DNA of 64,000 bases, taken from NCBI GenBank assembly GCA_031763025.1, contig JASSKH010000025.1, positions 310,001 through 374,000 on the forward strand, written 5' to 3'. This DNA comes from Macrocystis pyrifera. Its lineage: Eukaryota; Sar; Phaeophyceae; Laminariales; Laminariaceae. Positions within the stretch are counted from its first letter, which is position 1, and every line of letters begins with the position of its first letter. Positions 21,243-30,200 of the stretch are shown here, piece after piece. The notes under the pieces were generated by a model. It saw only the letters and a list, made by a program, of their open reading frames with translations. It was not told the origin of the DNA and did not search any database. A program made the position numbers and the translations under genes.

Positions 21243-23709
21243 TATATACGACGCGTAGAACCTCCTCACCAGATGCTTGTAGTCCGTGATGAGAACGGTG
21301 GTGCCATCGCTTTCATGAAAATGAGGAGTTCCACAAAACAGCATGTCGCCGATCCGATGGGCCAGTATTCGAGAGAACCGCCAACAGGCATTTACCACAT
21401 ACGGGAGGGCGAAACGGTCAACAGGGCAGCGATATATAGCAAGGGGCTATTATGGCACTACAGTCAGCGAAGCGAGTTGCAAAAAATTAACAGGGCTGTT
21501 TGCGGGTTGCGACCTGACCCGCTAGTCGGGTCAGGAAATCTTTAACATCTCACCGGGCGGGTCGGGTCGGGTCGGGTCGGGCCGGGCCGGGCCGGGTAAG
21601 GGGGTCGTGAAAATCTCACGCGTCGAGTTGGGGTCGGGTTAGGCAATCCGACCCGACCCGACCCGACCCGACCCGACCCGCGAGGTTTGACTCGACCCGT
21701 CTAGCAGCCCTGGTACTCTAGTAACCTACCAAGCTACGCCGTGCACCTAGAATTTAGGGCATACCTTGTTTTAGAGTTGGGTGAAAGCCGGAGTTCTGAA
21801 GCCATCCTACAGAAAATATCGTCCTAAAATATACACTCCAGGTGTGCGTTTATATGCCTTCCGCCCACAGCAGTCGTCCACATGCCTTACTGCCAACAAA
21901 CATCCAGCAGTGCGAGTTCCTAGCGAGGCAGATTACGGTATCTACAGCAGGTACAGCAGTTACTGCAGCAACTACCAGTCGTGCCGTGCGAGTTCCAAGC
22001 GAACGCTGTTAAGGCATTCGCCCTATCTATCTCAAGAGTAAACGACATGATCTTGAGGTTGATGATTCAATAAAAGGGTATATTGACCCGTTAATATTTA
22101 CCTAAACCTTATTTATCCGAAGCTTGCCCGCAGCTCCTGACTAGAAGATATGGTACATACGAGGACACTGCTGCGGTTGGCGCCTGTACTGACCACCCCC
22201 TGTGCTAAAACCAACCACTGTACTAGAACATAATCAGTAATGTACTATTACGGGGATCCGTAGTTAACGGGACCAAATTTTGTTAGTAAAAATAGTCAAA
22301 CATATAGTTTTTTATGTATACCATAGGTCCTATTAACTATGGGCCCCCGTAATATCATACTACCAGGTACGTAGTACGAGTAGTACGTATAGTAAAGCAA
22401 AAAAGAGGCATCGACGCGCCCGAAAAGACAGGCCTCATTGTACATCGTCATTTCACCAGATTTTTCCGGTGAGCAGTGTGTAAGAGCTACCATAGCTTCT
22501 AGCATAGCTTCGAGCAATTGTCGTGTACAAGCTCGAGCACACGTCCGAGCACGGGGTAACAGGGCAACAGGGCAGCCGTATGCGACGGAGTACACCAAAC
22601 TGTGAAACATATGTACGTGCCATACCGGTAATCACTTTCGGGACGACTTGAACGACACCCTATCACATGAAAAGTACACCACCTTCGAATTCGAGTAATT
22701 TTCGGCCGAAAACGCGCTGGTGCAATTCCCTTAAACGGCAAAACGGTATAGGTTAACCTGTTGGTATCAATACGTTGGTTGGTTCTCAATTTCTCTGTTT
22801 CTGTTGCTTTTGTTGTTTGTCGTTGTCGCCGTTGGTATTGCTGTTGATATTGCCGTTGATACGATAGTAACGTTGACATCGTTGACAGCACTGCCGTTCA
22901 ATATGCTTTTGATGCTTACCTCTTTGTCCTCGCATTACGTACCGCCGTAATTGACTAGGAGTCTGTGGGCACAAGACAAACACCCGACACCTACCCATAC
23001 CATACCCGGGTTATACATGCATACTGTACAACTCCCTGGTACACTCTTTCTCAAGCCTCCCCCTTTTTTCTTTTTCCACTCATTCGAAGCTGTCATCCAT
23101 ATGCGAGAAAGCCCGCCTCACAAGCGAGCGGTTCTTAGTATTAATAGTAAGATGCAGCTCATCCTTGATGCGACTTGCCCTACGCTTCACGGCGCTTCGA
23201 CCCTGGTGCAAGAAATGTCTGCCTGGTCGGTGAAAACCCGACGTGCTCTCTCCGTCCCGGCATTGTAGGGATGCGAGGGTCTATGGCCATGCCATACGAC
23301 TACGGCCATGCATGACAATGAGTACACCACGCCCCCCCCCCCTCTCTCTCTCTCCCCCCCCCCCCCCCCCTTATCATCTTTTTACCGCACCGCGGCTCTC
23401 ACCTGTACCCATGTCCGTGGTGATCAATCGCGATAGAATCACAGCAAAGCCGTTCTCGTTCATTCCCGACATCACCTTCGCCATCGTAGGGCCGTTCACG
23501 TGCGCCGCATAACCATGGGACCAAACCAAGAGTGCCTTCACCTCCTCCTTACCGTCTGCGGGGAGGAAGGTCCGAACGTGCAACCGTTGCCCCCTAGGGT
23601 TCACCAAAAAGTTGTCCCCCTTGGGAAGGTTGAAATCTAAGGCTGTGCGAACTGGTGTAGGCGTGGCGCTGCCGCTAGCCTGGGGCTGGGTCTCCGAGCT
23701 CATACTCAT
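11569..23709 (-). CDS. Alpha/beta hydrolase, monoacylglycerol-lipase type
   Basis: A serine hydrolase of the Hydrolase_4 (monoglyceride lipase) family, expected to cleave fatty-acid esters of glycerol or lysolipids. Eight exons were found on the minus strand: 23709-23403, 21309-21270, 19258-19204, 18172-17984, 16771-16679, 15353-15225, 13366-13295 and 11768-11569. In order they encode a 50-residue lead, the oxyanion strand with His-Gly (residues 65-66 of exon 1), a helix segment, the nucleophile elbow Gly-Gln-Ser-Met-Gly-Gly, a lid region rich in Pro, the Asp strand (His-Asp-Pro-Glu-Asp) and the His region Gly-Met-Lys-His-Asp. All three catalytic residues are present. Junction phases match at every border from exon 21309 onward. 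The first junction does not: exon 1 ends in phase 1 and the next exon needs phase 2, so a small exon is missing between them. At least 361 residues. No targeting peptide is evident, so the location is unknown. Confidence 0.93.
11772..11995. repeat. Purine tract, G-rich
   Basis: About 220 bases almost wholly of G and A on the plus strand, lying in the last intron of the hydrolase, only a few bases from its acceptor. Gly/Arg- and Pro-rich open frames here are artefacts of composition. Confidence 0.8.
12950..13245. repeat. CGATAT-word array
   Basis: Repeated words CGATATCG, TCGGAATC and ATTCGATA in both orientations, in an intron of the hydrolase. This is another of the window's short-word arrays. 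Confidence 0.55.
13295..13366 (-). CDS. Hydrolase exon with catalytic Asp strand
   Basis: Acceptor GGCAG, donor CGAAG|GTGAGA. Encodes 23 residues ending FPFLVMHDPE, equivalent to the P-L-L-x-x-H-G-x-x-D strand of the family. Phase 1 at both ends. Confidence 0.9.
13438..13605. mobile_element. Possible foldback element, ACGGTTT words
   Basis: Internal words CGTTTCAACGG, AAACGG and CCGGTTTTTAACCGG lie between roughly inverted ends (left GGGTTGGGCACC, right GGTCAACCC). No target duplication is visible, so the boundaries are uncertain. Confidence 0.4.
14766..14895 (+). repeat. 110-bp dispersed repeat, copy 1
   Basis: Contains GAAGAATCGGTGCGGACACT, CTGGTCGTGGTGGATGTCG and GTAGAAAGAAAG. Other copies lie at about 25090-25197 and 59695-59805. 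This copy has about 15 additional bases (ATTGGCATTATCAAT) absent from the other two. Confidence 0.7.
15225..15353 (-). CDS. Hydrolase lid exon 2
   Basis: Strong acceptor CTTTTCCTCAG and donor TTAG|GTACGA. Encodes 42 residues from SVPELVWNSDEYKEM to TMRLSTGSQLL, equivalent to the lid segment with the R-x-x-T-G-x-E-L-L motif of plant and algal monoglyceride lipases. Phase 1 at both ends. Confidence 0.9.
   Translation of the reverse strand, partial: CLCLNLCGTLMSTKRWGLWTRWGSPADWGGQEPCGSAPARSY
15714..15975 (+). mobile_element. TA-MITE, outer copy of a nested pair
   Basis: The left arm, 15714-15780, runs from TTACGGGGGTCCATAG to ATTTTAC. After a TA comes a complete second MITE, another TA, then the right arm ACAACATTCAGTCCTATT through GGTCCCCCGTAA ending at 15975. 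Removing the inner element and one TA restores the expected order. The right arm is swollen by an ACTATGGT microsatellite. The outer copy is flanked by TA on both sides. Confidence 0.85.
15783..15887 (+). mobile_element. TA-MITE, inner copy
   Basis: 105 bases starting TTACGGGGGTACATAG and ending GGACCCCCATAA, with TA on both sides. The ends are inverted repeats of about 27 bases, and the centre is A/T-rich. It encodes nothing, so it must depend on another element for mobility. Confidence 0.9.
16679..16771 (-). CDS. Hydrolase lid exon 1, GC donor
   Basis: Acceptor TTGTTGTTGCAG. Encodes 30 residues, beginning PPPKPVLLILKH and ending QLPSFMEK. The donor reads AAAG|GCGAGT: GC in place of GT, but otherwise a strong match, as in known GC-AG introns. 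Phase 1 on both sides fits its neighbours exactly. A downstream GT donor (CTCT|GTAGCA) is weaker. Confidence 0.85.
17544..17897 (-). mobile_element. Poly-C-tailed repeat, copy a
   Basis: Read on the minus strand it contains CTCATTGAGGCTGTCATCC, CCGCCTCACAAGCGG, GGCGCTTCGCGCTTGGTG and CATGCATGAGATCGAGTAC, and ends in GAGTACA followed by 80 C with one interruption. Its plus-strand tail is the G run at 17544-17624. It lies in a hydrolase intron. Confidence 0.75.
17932..17969. repeat. Poly-G run
   Basis: 38 consecutive G on the plus strand, beginning 14 bases inside the hydrolase intron that follows the nucleophile exon. Confidence 0.9.
17984..18172 (-). CDS. Hydrolase exon with nucleophile Ser
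   Basis: Acceptor TCCCTCTCAG, donor ATCG|GTGAGA. Carries LPFFLGGQSMGGGLALML, the nucleophile elbow with its catalytic Ser, followed by Met-Ala-Asn-Cys-Pro-Ala. The donor lies only 14 bases upstream of a long C run (coding strand). Confidence 0.95.
18245..18515. repeat. Palindromic TTATCAC-GTGATAA array
   Basis: Nine to ten copies of a 20-32-bp unit. Each carries TATCAC, a short spacer (ACGG or ACTAGG) and GTGATA, so each unit is a small inverted repeat. The array lies in an intron of the hydrolase. Spacing and unit sequence are too variable, and there are no unique spacers, for a CRISPR array. Confidence 0.85.
19204..19258 (-). CDS. Hydrolase small helix exon
   Basis: Acceptor TGTGAAG, donor GGAG|GTGCGC. 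Encodes VDDSMALLDIIDKGTPDG. It joins the preceding Lys-His-Leu in phase 0 and the following Asp codon in phase 1, recreating the L-V-D-D helix that precedes the nucleophile strand. Confidence 0.88.
19361..19450. repeat. (GGA)n microsatellite
   Basis: About 90 bases of GGA/GAA triplets in an intron of the hydrolase. Poly-Arg and poly-Ser frames through it are artefacts. Confidence 0.95.
21104..21241. repeat. (TCA)n microsatellite
   Basis: About 138 bases of TCA repeats with occasional TCG and ACC, starting about 28 bases downstream of the donor of the 40-base hydrolase exon. Confidence 0.95.
21270..21309 (-). CDS. Hydrolase 40-base exon
   Basis: Acceptor ATGAAAG, donor CTG|GTGAGG. Encodes DGTTVLITDYKHL, matching the segment after the G-H-G-x-S motif (S-D-G...I-x-D-Y-x-x-L). 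It enters in phase 2 and leaves in phase 0. A (GAT)n microsatellite begins about 28 bases past its donor. Confidence 0.82.
21491..21712. mobile_element. hAT-like element with GGGTC array
   Basis: Starts CAGGGCTGTTTGCGGG and ends CGTCTAGCAGCCCTG. The inside is (CGGGT)n on the left and (ACCCG)n on the right, so it can fold back on itself. The flanking 8 bases do not match, so the target duplication is lost or the copy is recombined. Confidence 0.65.
22248..22352 (-). mobile_element. TA-MITE copy
   Basis: 105 bases, TTACGGGGATCCGTAG to GGGCCCCCGTAA, flanked by TA. Inverted relative to the copy at 15783. Confidence 0.9.
23082..23370 (+). mobile_element. Poly-C-tailed repeat, copy b
   Basis: Contains GAAGCTGTCATCCATATGC, CCGCCTCACAAGCG, GGCGCTTCGACC, ATTGTAGGGATGCGAGGG and ATGACAATGAGTAC, then a C-rich tail with a CT interruption. 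At 23138 it holds an extra TATTAATAG relative to copies a and c. It ends about 30 bases from the hydrolase first exon. Confidence 0.75.
23403..23709 (-). CDS. Hydrolase first exon
   Basis: The ATG at 23709 is followed by a second in-frame ATG two codons later. Encodes 102 residues: a Ser/Gln/Pro-rich lead, then FNLPKGDNFLVNPRGQRL, the strand ALLVWSHGY with the oxyanion His-Gly, a helix, and GFAV. The exon probably ends at ACAG|GTGAGA (phase 1); a donor six bases earlier in ATGG|GTACAG has the same phase. Confidence 0.9.
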
Positions 23710-23819
23710 AGCAGTCACCACGGATGCTTTTATCACGTGCGAAGCGGGGTTTTAGTCCTGCACGCAGACATGTAGGAATTTACGTGGGAGTGTTTTTTCC
23801 GGTTGAATAACTATTTTGG

Positions 23820-24250
23820 GGCCTTACTGTAGTATTGCGCCCGCAATAGTGACCGGTGCGGCCTTACCAATCGGTCTTGCCAATCGTCTACTGCCTGCCA
23901 ACAACTCTGTTAATAGGTCTACTGCGAGTGTCAGCGCATAACAGCAATGCGAGCAAGTATTGTAACACGCCCAAGGTATTGCGACCACAATAATGAAGGT
24001 TGCGGTCGATGGTCTACTGTCCATCAGTAGGTCTACTAATAGGTCTACTGACATACCAGGCAGTGTGAGCGCACAGCAATGCGAGCAAGTGTTACAAAGA
24101 ACGGTTTAACGTGAAGAACGCACACACAACAAGCCCGCAGGTATAGCGGCCACAATAGTGAGGGGAGTAGCCTTACCAATTGCCTATCGCTGTTGCTGTC
24201 TATAAAAAGATCTATACGAGTGCCAGCGCACAGCAATGCGAGTAAGTTCA
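23820..24250. repeat. Diverged repeat, AGCGCACAGCAATGCGAG
   Basis: Three copies, roughly 140-150 bases apart, share GTGTCAGCGCA, CAGCAATGCGAGCAAGT, a GCGGCCACAATAGTGA-like block and GTCTACTG words. Confidence 0.6.
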
Positions 24251-24439
24251 GTGTTGTGTCGCGTCGTCCAACTTAAAGTAACTCCTTATTAATAGTGTTA
24301 TCTCATTATTATACTATACTTGTTAATAGTGCACTATTGACAACTTTATTATCTCCGAGGTTATGTTCGTCGCCGGTGCTTGACCATTTCCCCGCGGGAA
24401 GGATGCGGTGCTCGCTCCTGCAATCAGCTGGCCGTAGCC

Positions 24440-24560
24440 CTTCCTTTCCGGCGGCCAGGTATTGACTGCATCGGTTGCACTGACTGCACTGATTGCACTG
24501 ATTGCATCGATTGCCCTGATTGGCTTGATTGGCTTGATTGGCTTGATTGCATTGCGACCA
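24440..24560. repeat. GATTGCACT / GATTGGCTT minisatellite
   Basis: About ten copies of a 9-10-base word, GATTGCACT, changing to GATTGGCTT along the array. Confidence 0.75.
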
Positions 24561-25089
24561 CAATAACGACGGGTGCGGTCCTACCAATCATCTACTGCTA
24601 CTGTCTATGGCTATCAATAGTGTTGATAGTGTGCGCGGACAGCATGTCGTCAAACGAACTGCTTGTGCCATGTATGCTACGTATCAGGGGGGGTCATACC
24701 GTACTGTACTGTACTACTACAGTTGTACATCAGTATAAATAGTAATCAGAACCCGAGGTCGACGCAAAAGTCAGACACACGTACGCATGCTCGTAGGTAT
24801 ATTCATCATTTACCCGCCTCATAGTTAACGCAGCATGAAATTAATGTAGTATTGATAGTAGTTGCTTCTGGCTACTCCACTCGTATTATACTATTAATAA
24901 GTATGTATGTTACACGTAGTCCTTGGGACACTACTAATACCTAGTATAGTATATTATTACTAGTATATTATAAATAGTTAATCTACTGCACGTATATCTT
25001 GTGTGTCGCGTGTTATGATTGATCGTTCCCACCAAACCGCAGCCCTTTTTTCTAGTACTACGGGGGACCATTCAGCAGCATTACTAGTA

Positions 25090-25197
25090 GTAAATAGGGC
25101 CACAGAACTTATATCTCTCTAGGATTGAAGAATCGGCACGGACACTGGTTGTGCTGGATGTCGCCGGGTAGAAAGAGCGGTTTAATGTGAAGAAAAC
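25090..25197 (+). repeat. 110-bp dispersed repeat, copy 2
   Basis: Contains CTCTCTAGGATTGAAGAATC, ACACTGGTTGTGCTGGATG and AGCGGTTTAATGTGAAG. Matches copies at 14766 and 59695. Confidence 0.7.
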
Positions 25198-25216
25198 AAC
25201 AATAACAACAACAACA

Positions 25217-25299
25217 AATAGGACCTACGGCACACCCAAAATATATATATATATTTACCTATTTTTACTATTAATAACAATATTTGGTCCTATTTACTA
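25217..25299 (+). mobile_element. Truncated TA-MITE carrying a TATTAATA scar
   Basis: A MITE copy lacking its left end. At 25269-25276 it reads TTTTAC-TATTAATA-ACAATATT where other copies read TTTTAC-TA-ACAAAATT. That TA is the very one holding the nested insertion at 15781. Its right end is replaced by the next MITE at 25300. Confidence 0.8.
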
Positions 25300-25412
25300 T
25301 TACGGGGGACCATAGTTAATAGGACCTATGGTATACATAAAAACCTACATATTTATCTATGTTTACTACTACTGTAACAATATTTGGTCCTATTTACTAT
25401 GGTCCCCCCTAA
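25300..25412 (+). mobile_element. TA-MITE copy
   Basis: 113 bases, TTACGGGGGACCATAG to GGTCCCCCCTAA, TA on both sides. Longer than 105 because the central TA is expanded to TACTACTGTA. Confidence 0.88.
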
Positions 25413-27158
25413 TATGATACCATGATATCAGCAGTATTACTTATGATATGTACATACTGGTACTGCATAGTGAGCACATGAGGGCATGCTTGAGAAGTGC
25501 ATCTGCACCTGCACCAACGTTTTGGGGGCAACATACTTATCTTAATAGGTGGAAACAGAGTGGTACGGAACCTTTTACAGCGTAAACCTGGCAGCACATT
25601 CGTACTATATACGCATTAATAGCATCCGAAGGAAGAATGACTGCTGTACGAGTGCGGTCATGGTCCGTACGTATGGATACATGGATACTGCAATGACAGC
25701 AGCAGTAGCTATTGATGGGAGTACTGCAGCATTAATAGTATTGCTCCCGTGGTCACAGGCTACTATGTACAGCATGAGCATGAAACATCGACAGCCAGAG
25801 AACAGAGAGCACACCATCGCATCTCGCAGACTAAGAGCAAAGCAAAGAGCAGAGCAAAGAGCAGAGCAAAGAGCAAACAGAAGATGGGCGCATGAAATGC
25901 CAAAACTCGAATTCCCAATTCCGGCCTGCCCGCAGTCTGCTAAAAGACAACCATAATCACTCTGTCCGAAATTATAATAACCGTTGGATTGTGAATATAA
26001 ACAATAATAACTGGTATACGTTTCCTATATTTGGAGACAGAGTGGTAAACCTCCTCGGGGCTTTGCGGGCAAGAAGGGGGAAAGCGCCGACGGAACCTGA
26101 ACATTACTCCTATCATATGAGTACGAGTACAGCAGTACGATACTATTATTAGTATTATTATTAATAGTAGTATCGTACCAGGTACCAGGTATACACGTAC
26201 AGCAGTCAGTCGTGCAAGATCACCCACACGCAGCATTATGATACAGCAGTAGCAGTACACCCATTAATAACAACAGTATGGTCTCATAGTGCCGGTTGTC
26301 CGCTACATATAGTGCCAGTGGATTCGCTTGGCAGAGATGATGGTAGTCGAGTGTGACAGTATGCGGAGTAGTGCCGGTTGCCGCCACGTACGTAGAGCAG
26401 TCCCGGTAGTAGCCTACTGTACGTTTATTAATACCAGGTAGTACATACTCGTACATGTACTCGTGTTCCTGCTCACGGCTGTCATGTCACGTCTGCGCTG
26501 TGCGTTTTACTGCTGACTACCGTAGTACGTACCAGCAGTAACCACGAACACCACGGGCGAGACAGGACACAGGACCCTTGACTAGACACAGCCGTTCTTC
26601 TCGTTATACGGGCACATACACACGCGTATACTTGTTCGCTCGTAGGATAGGTACCTCGTACTCGGAATGCAGTTGGAAACGGCGAGGCGGGTGCTGCTGC
26701 TGTTGCTGTTGCTGATGTTGCTGTTGCAGCTGCTGCTGCTGTCTGCTCGTAGACATTATTACGCGGAACTTGCAACTTTACCGTTTTCTTGTTGGAACAA
26801 AACAAAAAGGAAGGAAAGTGGGCGATCGCCCCGACACTCAGCACCATAGCCACGGCAACTACCAAGCAGTGAGGGCTTAAGTCTGGAGCCACGGCGGACA
26901 CGACACGACGATGCTCACCTTTCAAAATCGCAACTCTCTCGGTCACCGCTGCGTCAAGCCAGTAGGTTTACCGCAGACTAGTTAAAGGTGTGAGTGATAT
27001 CGTGATCATGCCGGAACTGTGTTATATAGTCTTGCGAGGCGTTATTGCATAGGGCAACTTCTGCTCATTTTAATTGTGAGAGTCGCCCACAGGAGCAGTT
27101 TCGTTTTGCGTTGTAAATCCCTGTCTTCCTCGCCCGTACTTGTCGCTCGAGCTTCACC

Positions 27159-27208
27159 ATGGCGCCATCCTTCTCTGCCGTTTGCACCCTTCTGGTCCTG
27201 GGAACCAG
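27159..27208 (+). CDS. ACP: ACP exon 1, signal peptide
   Basis: ATG in context CACCATGG; donor ACCAG|GTGCGT; ends in phase 2. The split Ser codon falls exactly at the predicted signal-peptide cleavage motif. Confidence 0.94.
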
Positions 27209-30200
27209 GTGCGTCGTTTGCCTCTCTTGGCGAGATCACCAAGTCACAGCCTTGCGCGATTTTTGTGTTCTACTTTAGCCACCACCTTCCTCTCACGGCT
27301 CGACACGTCTCATCCCCTCTTCCTACTTGGTGCTATCTCTGCTGTCATCCCATTATTTACACCTCGACACCGCCAGGCCTACACCTCCACCCCCCAACCC
27401 AATCCACGACGACCACGACCACCGCCCACCCAACCCACGACGACCACGACCACCGCTCATGCTTGCTTCCACCTGAGCTTTCCTGTCTAACTCCAGCTGT
27501 TTCCGCGAACCTGCCTCGACCCACCTCCTCATGCTCCCCTCCCGACTTCCTCCAACCCTTTTCCTCTTTGACGCAGCGCTGCTTTCGTGGTCCCACCACT
27601 GAGCTGCTTCTCGGGAGGGGCCACGGGAAGCCGGTGCGTTGCTTCTTCGTCCGTAGCGCGGCAGCAGCGTATGTCTCCGCTGCGCATGGGGGGCGACAGC
27701 GGGGATGTCCTGTCGAAGGTCCGTACGATCGTCGCCCAGCAGTTGGCGGTGGAGGAGAGCCAGGTGGTGCCCACCGCGTCTTTCACCCAAGACCTCGGGG
27801 CGGACTCGTTGGACACGGTTGAGCTCATCATGGCGCTCGAGGAAGGCTTTAACGTGGGTACTGAGTGCGGAGTGTGATTACAGCAGTAGTGCGATTAGCG
27901 CTTGTTTTGCTTACTTTGACTGTGCAACCTACTGAGAGTGGTATGGCACGGCGTACGGCGTGTATGATGTGATTGACACGTATCATGGCGTATTTTATAC
28001 CATACCATACAGGTGTAAAACAGCATTTTGACGATGTATGCTACCATTTCATGATGACATATCGTACCTGGTAGTCTGTACAGCAGTACTATTATTAGTA
28101 ACACGATCGTATCGTGGTAGTTCGTACAGCCATTCTGGACGGAAATGTAAGGACGGTTTCGTATGAAGATTAAATTGTAAACGCTCACTAATATTTACGT
28201 CCATAGTGGTACGAGTATGCGTTAAGGCCTACGAGTCGACTATGCAAGAAGTTTCAGTGTGAGTGGGTATTTTTCAGGGCTTCTCGGGGTGTTCAAAATG
28301 TCGCGGGTCGGGTCGGGTCGGGTCAGGAAGTGTCCAAAATCTCACGGGTCGAGATGAAGTGTCGACCCACGGGCCGGATCCGCGGGTCGAACCCGCGCGT
28401 CAAGGTGAATGGTTTCACGGGTCAAGGTGCCGGAAACGCATGAAACCCGTGTCTCATGGGTCAATCGGAAGGTCGGAAGGTGGCGGGTCGGGTCGGGTCG
28501 GGTGAAGAGGTTTTGAAACCTCGCGGTTCGGGTCGGGTCGGGTCGGGTCGGGTCAACATTTGTTTAAATCTCGCGGGTCGGGTCTGGTCGGGTCGGGTGA
28601 AGGGACTTTCAAAAACTCGCGGGTCGGGTCGAGTCAAGTCAACACACCCCAGATTTTTCGCGGATCGGGTCGGGTTGGGTCAAGTCAGCACCCCTCAGAT
28701 TTTTCGCGGGTCGGGTCGGGTCAGCTGACCGGACCCGACCCGACGCGAACCGTGAGGTTTGACCTGACACGGGAAAAGCCCTGGTATTTTTTAGGGCTTT
28801 CCGCCGGATTTCTCCCGTTGTGAAAATACCACGGGATTGTACGGGATACGGGAAAATCCAGTGATCCGGTGGAATTTAAAAATCCCGTTACCGTCCAAAC
28901 TGATCCTGTGGACATGTTCGGGATCCCGATCCCGTCCTGTGCTTTTTTTTATGTGCCAAGCCCATGTGAACTACTACATGTAGTCCAGTGAAATTTGGGC
29001 AAGTCCTGTGAAATCCGTGTCCCGTCCCGTGCAAACCCGTGAAATTCGAAATTTCTCAAATCCCGTCCAAACCTGTCCCATGGTTTCGTGATCCCGCGGG
29101 ATCTATTCCGTGATTTATGATGCAACGAGATTTTCCAGGGACGTTTGCTGTATATCTCAACGGTTAGACGTGCTCATTTGAAAGGCAGGAAGTCATGATG
29201 TCGAACCTTGCCTCTAACATTTGTTTTTTCAAAGTGCTAAATTTCCAGATGTTTTCTATACTAATTTCGTTTTACGTATGGAAAAACTACTTGTTAGAAA
29301 AATATTTTTCTGATGAAAAATAATTCAGTACGATCAAAAACGACACGAATGCACCACCCGGTGTGACACGCCGTTCATACAGCATAAAACACGGGCACGA
29401 CTCTTTTACGGCCTGCACACACAAGCTACAATCCCGACCCGTGCCGTCCCGTGATATCTCAATCCCGTCCTATGGAGTACCGTGCTTCTGTCGTGCCGTG
29501 CAATGCCGTGATATCTCAATCCCGTCTGGTAGAGTACCATGTTTTTTTTTCGTTCCGTTAAATTCCGTCCCGTAAAATCCCGTGGTGTGTCAATCCCGTC
29601 CCGTGCAATCCCGTGAAATCTCTATCCCGTCCAATTTTTCCCGTTCAATCCCTTGATGGTTCAATCCCGTCCTGTACCGTCCCGTGCCTTGAATACCCTT
29701 TCTCGAGATGTCTCGATCCCGCAGGATCCCGTCCCGAGACGAAAATTCGGTCCCGACGAAAGCCCTGGTATTTTTGCTGGTATTTTTACGTACCGGCAGC
29801 GCTTTCAAAGCTACTGCGAGTTGTGTTATCTCGACGCCTGTGGCGCTTTCTTCTTGGTACCGGTATGTACTACAAGGCGCTTCGCGTAGCGAACGGTTCC
29901 GCCCGCTACGCTCGCTCACGAGGAAGAATAGGACGGAACAGACGGTCCAAACAACTAGGCGCAAACAGGCGACTTGCAAAATGCCCAAGAGCTCCGTGCT
30001 CCATGCGGGGAAACAACCCCCGGACGCGGCATGCATGTACGTTTGTCTTATTTTGATATGCACGAAAAAGGAAACGAAAACGAAAATTTGAAGCCAACCC
30101 CCCCCCCCCCTCCCGTCCTATCTGATGTAATTTTTCCTTCCTGATTGGAACACCATGCGCCGGTCAAAAAACATTTGGAACAGCAGATCTTCTCTCAGCC

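Larger units (their letters stand above)
23710..27158. other. Intergenic between divergent hydrolase and ACP genes
   Basis: Contents: diverged repeats near 23820-24250 and 24440-24560, a 110-bp dispersed repeat near 25090, MITEs at 25217-25412, a CTG-rich stretch near 26690-26745, and otherwise anonymous sequence. Both promoters should lie here, but I cannot point to a core element. Confidence 0.6.

Noticed and set aside
21069..21398. Poly-Asp and poly-Met/Ile frames
   Set aside because: Translations of the (TCA)n microsatellite; only the 40-base hydrolase exon at 21270-21309 is real coding.
23112..23345. Plus-strand frame with Ser/Pro end upstream of the hydrolase
   Set aside because: It is copy b of the poly-C-tailed repeat, shared with six other sites.
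27019..27822. A 267-codon open frame over the start of the ACP gene
   Set aside because: It runs through exon 1, intron 1 and part of exon 2 in other frames. The spliced ACP explains the coding signal, and this frame has no domain.
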